From assembly GCA_000442015.1 (NCBI GenBank), contig KE560973.1:1-29999 (forward strand): 29,999 nucleotides of DNA, given 5' to 3'. Below, piece by piece: positions 29,401 to 29,999 of this stretch. Within the stretch, counting starts at the first letter, position 1. Each line of letters starts with the position of its first letter. The notes under the pieces were generated by a model, which was not told the origin of the DNA, searched no databases, and saw nothing but the letters and a program-made list of their open reading frames with translations. This DNA is from Rozella allomycis CSF55. Its lineage: Eukaryota; Rozellomycota. The position numbers were made by a program, and so were the translations under genes.

Positions 29401-29625
29401 TCATAAAATTGGGTGTCCATCACTATGCGGAAACAAAAGATGATATTGTAAAGGGTCGTAGTGCCTACTCAACTCGGACATTTCTTTCAAACTGTTATCA
29501 CGATGTCTAAAAATACTTTCACCCCTGTTTGTTACATTCTCCTTATCATTTATTAAAACGGCAACATCATCAGAAGTAGGTAGATTATATATGCTATAAA
29601 TCCAATCCGTTGACTCTACGAACAT
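29401..29625 (-). pseudogene. Helitron Rep N-terminal region
   Basis: YNLPTSDDVAVLINDKEN, IFRHRDN and RHYDPLQYHLLFPHSDGHP match the conserved region upstream of the Helitron Rep domain (family YNLPTxxEVAxLI and YDPLQYPLLFP). It ends at a stop before the Rep piece, so it is not contiguous in frame with it. Confidence 0.75.
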
Positions 29626-29640
29626 GCCATATCAATTAAT

Positions 29641-29999
29641 TTCAAAATCCTTCTAAAATAATAATTATGTAATAAAAATATATTTTAACTATCAATTGGC
29701 GAAGTTTTTTTTATTTTGTTAAGGGCGATTCGAACAGCTTCCAAAACTCGGGTAAGGAATAAAGGTAGATTTCCGTTGACGAAGTCAACGGAAAAATAAA
29801 TTTGGTCACTACAAAATATCAAAAATTTGGGCCAAAAACCGCAGTTGTGAGCCAGATCGAGAGTTGGAGTATTTGTCAACGGCAAAAATTATACGCCCCC
29901 TTCTGAGACTTATAATTCTTGTTGTTGACAAAATTCAACTAGCAACAGAATGCCTTCTAAATAGTTAAAAAAGACAAAAATAGTTATTTAAAAAAGAAG
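29641..29999. other. No gene supported; contains a perfect hairpin
   Basis: AT-rich. A minus-strand frame (29885-29685) includes RVLEAVRIALNKIKKTSPID but has no recognised family. It may be Helitron 5' region or flanking DNA. Confidence 0.4.
29770..29794. other. Perfect 11-bp inverted repeat with 3-nt loop
   Basis: TTTCCGTTGAC (29770-29780) and GTCAACGGAAA (29784-29794) pair completely around GAA. It may be a cruciform or RNA hairpin near the Helitron 5' side. Confidence 0.8.

Larger units (their letters stand above)
25062..29640 (-). mobile_element. Helitron copy 2: Rep-helicase remnants plus oxygenase-like ORF
   Basis: From high to low coordinate on the minus strand: Rep N-terminal region (29625-29401), Helitron-like Rep (29138-28842 and on), PIF1 helicase pieces (28554-26525), tandem repeats, and an oxygenase-like ORF (25829-25287). 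The presumed 3' end is CTAG at 25065-25062 followed by T, preceded by GCGAGCGAAGCGAGC, in keeping with Helitron CTRR ends. Eight Ns, frameshifts and misordered blocks show that it is not one intact element. The 5' limit near 29640 is approximate; I did not find a certain TC end. Confidence 0.75.

Overview
This is a eukaryotic, visibly AT-rich window in two halves: a dense gene block (about 1-18,000) and a decayed transposon block (about 18,200-30,000). The most distinctive property is intron size. I can place 25 introns in nine genes, all 26-30 nt long with GT..AG ends, and 24 of 25 begin GTA. The joins were chosen by reading frame and, where possible, by colinearity with conserved proteins (phosphoglucomutase, SOAT, PRC1, GH5, MACPF). 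Stop codons behave as in the standard code, which argues against ciliates that reassign TAA/TAG. The gene set is animal-like (SOAT, PRC1/Ase1, PPP1 inhibitor-2). Introns this short with a standard code recall dicyemid-type reduced animals, but the organism is inference only.

Left to right: an unidentified partial ORF (+, 3-428); an unidentified multi-exon gene (-, 512-1272); a protein phosphatase inhibitor-2-like gene (-, 1402-1823, broken by an N); then a plus-strand run of SOAT (1858-3238), phosphoglucomutase (3388-5133), PRC1/Ase1 spindle midzone protein (5253-6929), a secretory-pathway fucosyltransferase-like protein (7001-8200) and a secreted GH5 glycosidase (8282-9507), separated by only 71-149 bp. 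A 575-bp spacer with a tRNA-like promoter pair precedes two convergent, secreted MACPF (perforin-like) paralogues (10083-12732 + and 12958-15749 -). Three further minus-strand genes of unknown function follow (15892-17067, 17278-17472, 17622-17994).

From 18.2 kb on, coding capacity is mostly mobile: a duplicated short coding repeat around an N (18.2-18.5 kb), one more small host-like gene (19332-19713), a Copia retrotransposon in two parts (RT/RNase H at 19.7-20.6 kb; gag/protease/pre-integrase at 22.5-23.7 kb) with a Helitron copy lying between them, and a second, larger Helitron copy (25.06-29.64 kb) with Rep and PIF1-helicase pieces. Both Helitron copies carry an extra ORF with the HxD...H...R pattern of Fe(II)/2-oxoglutarate oxygenases. 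Fifteen single Ns mark joins. Several are flanked by repeated or out-of-order Helitron pieces, so long-range structure after about 21.9 kb should be treated as partly an assembly product.

The SOAT-PGM-PRC1 genes are housekeeping. The fucosyltransferase, GH5 and MACPF genes all enter the secretory pathway and may form a secreted or surface group, but co-function is only inferred from proximity.
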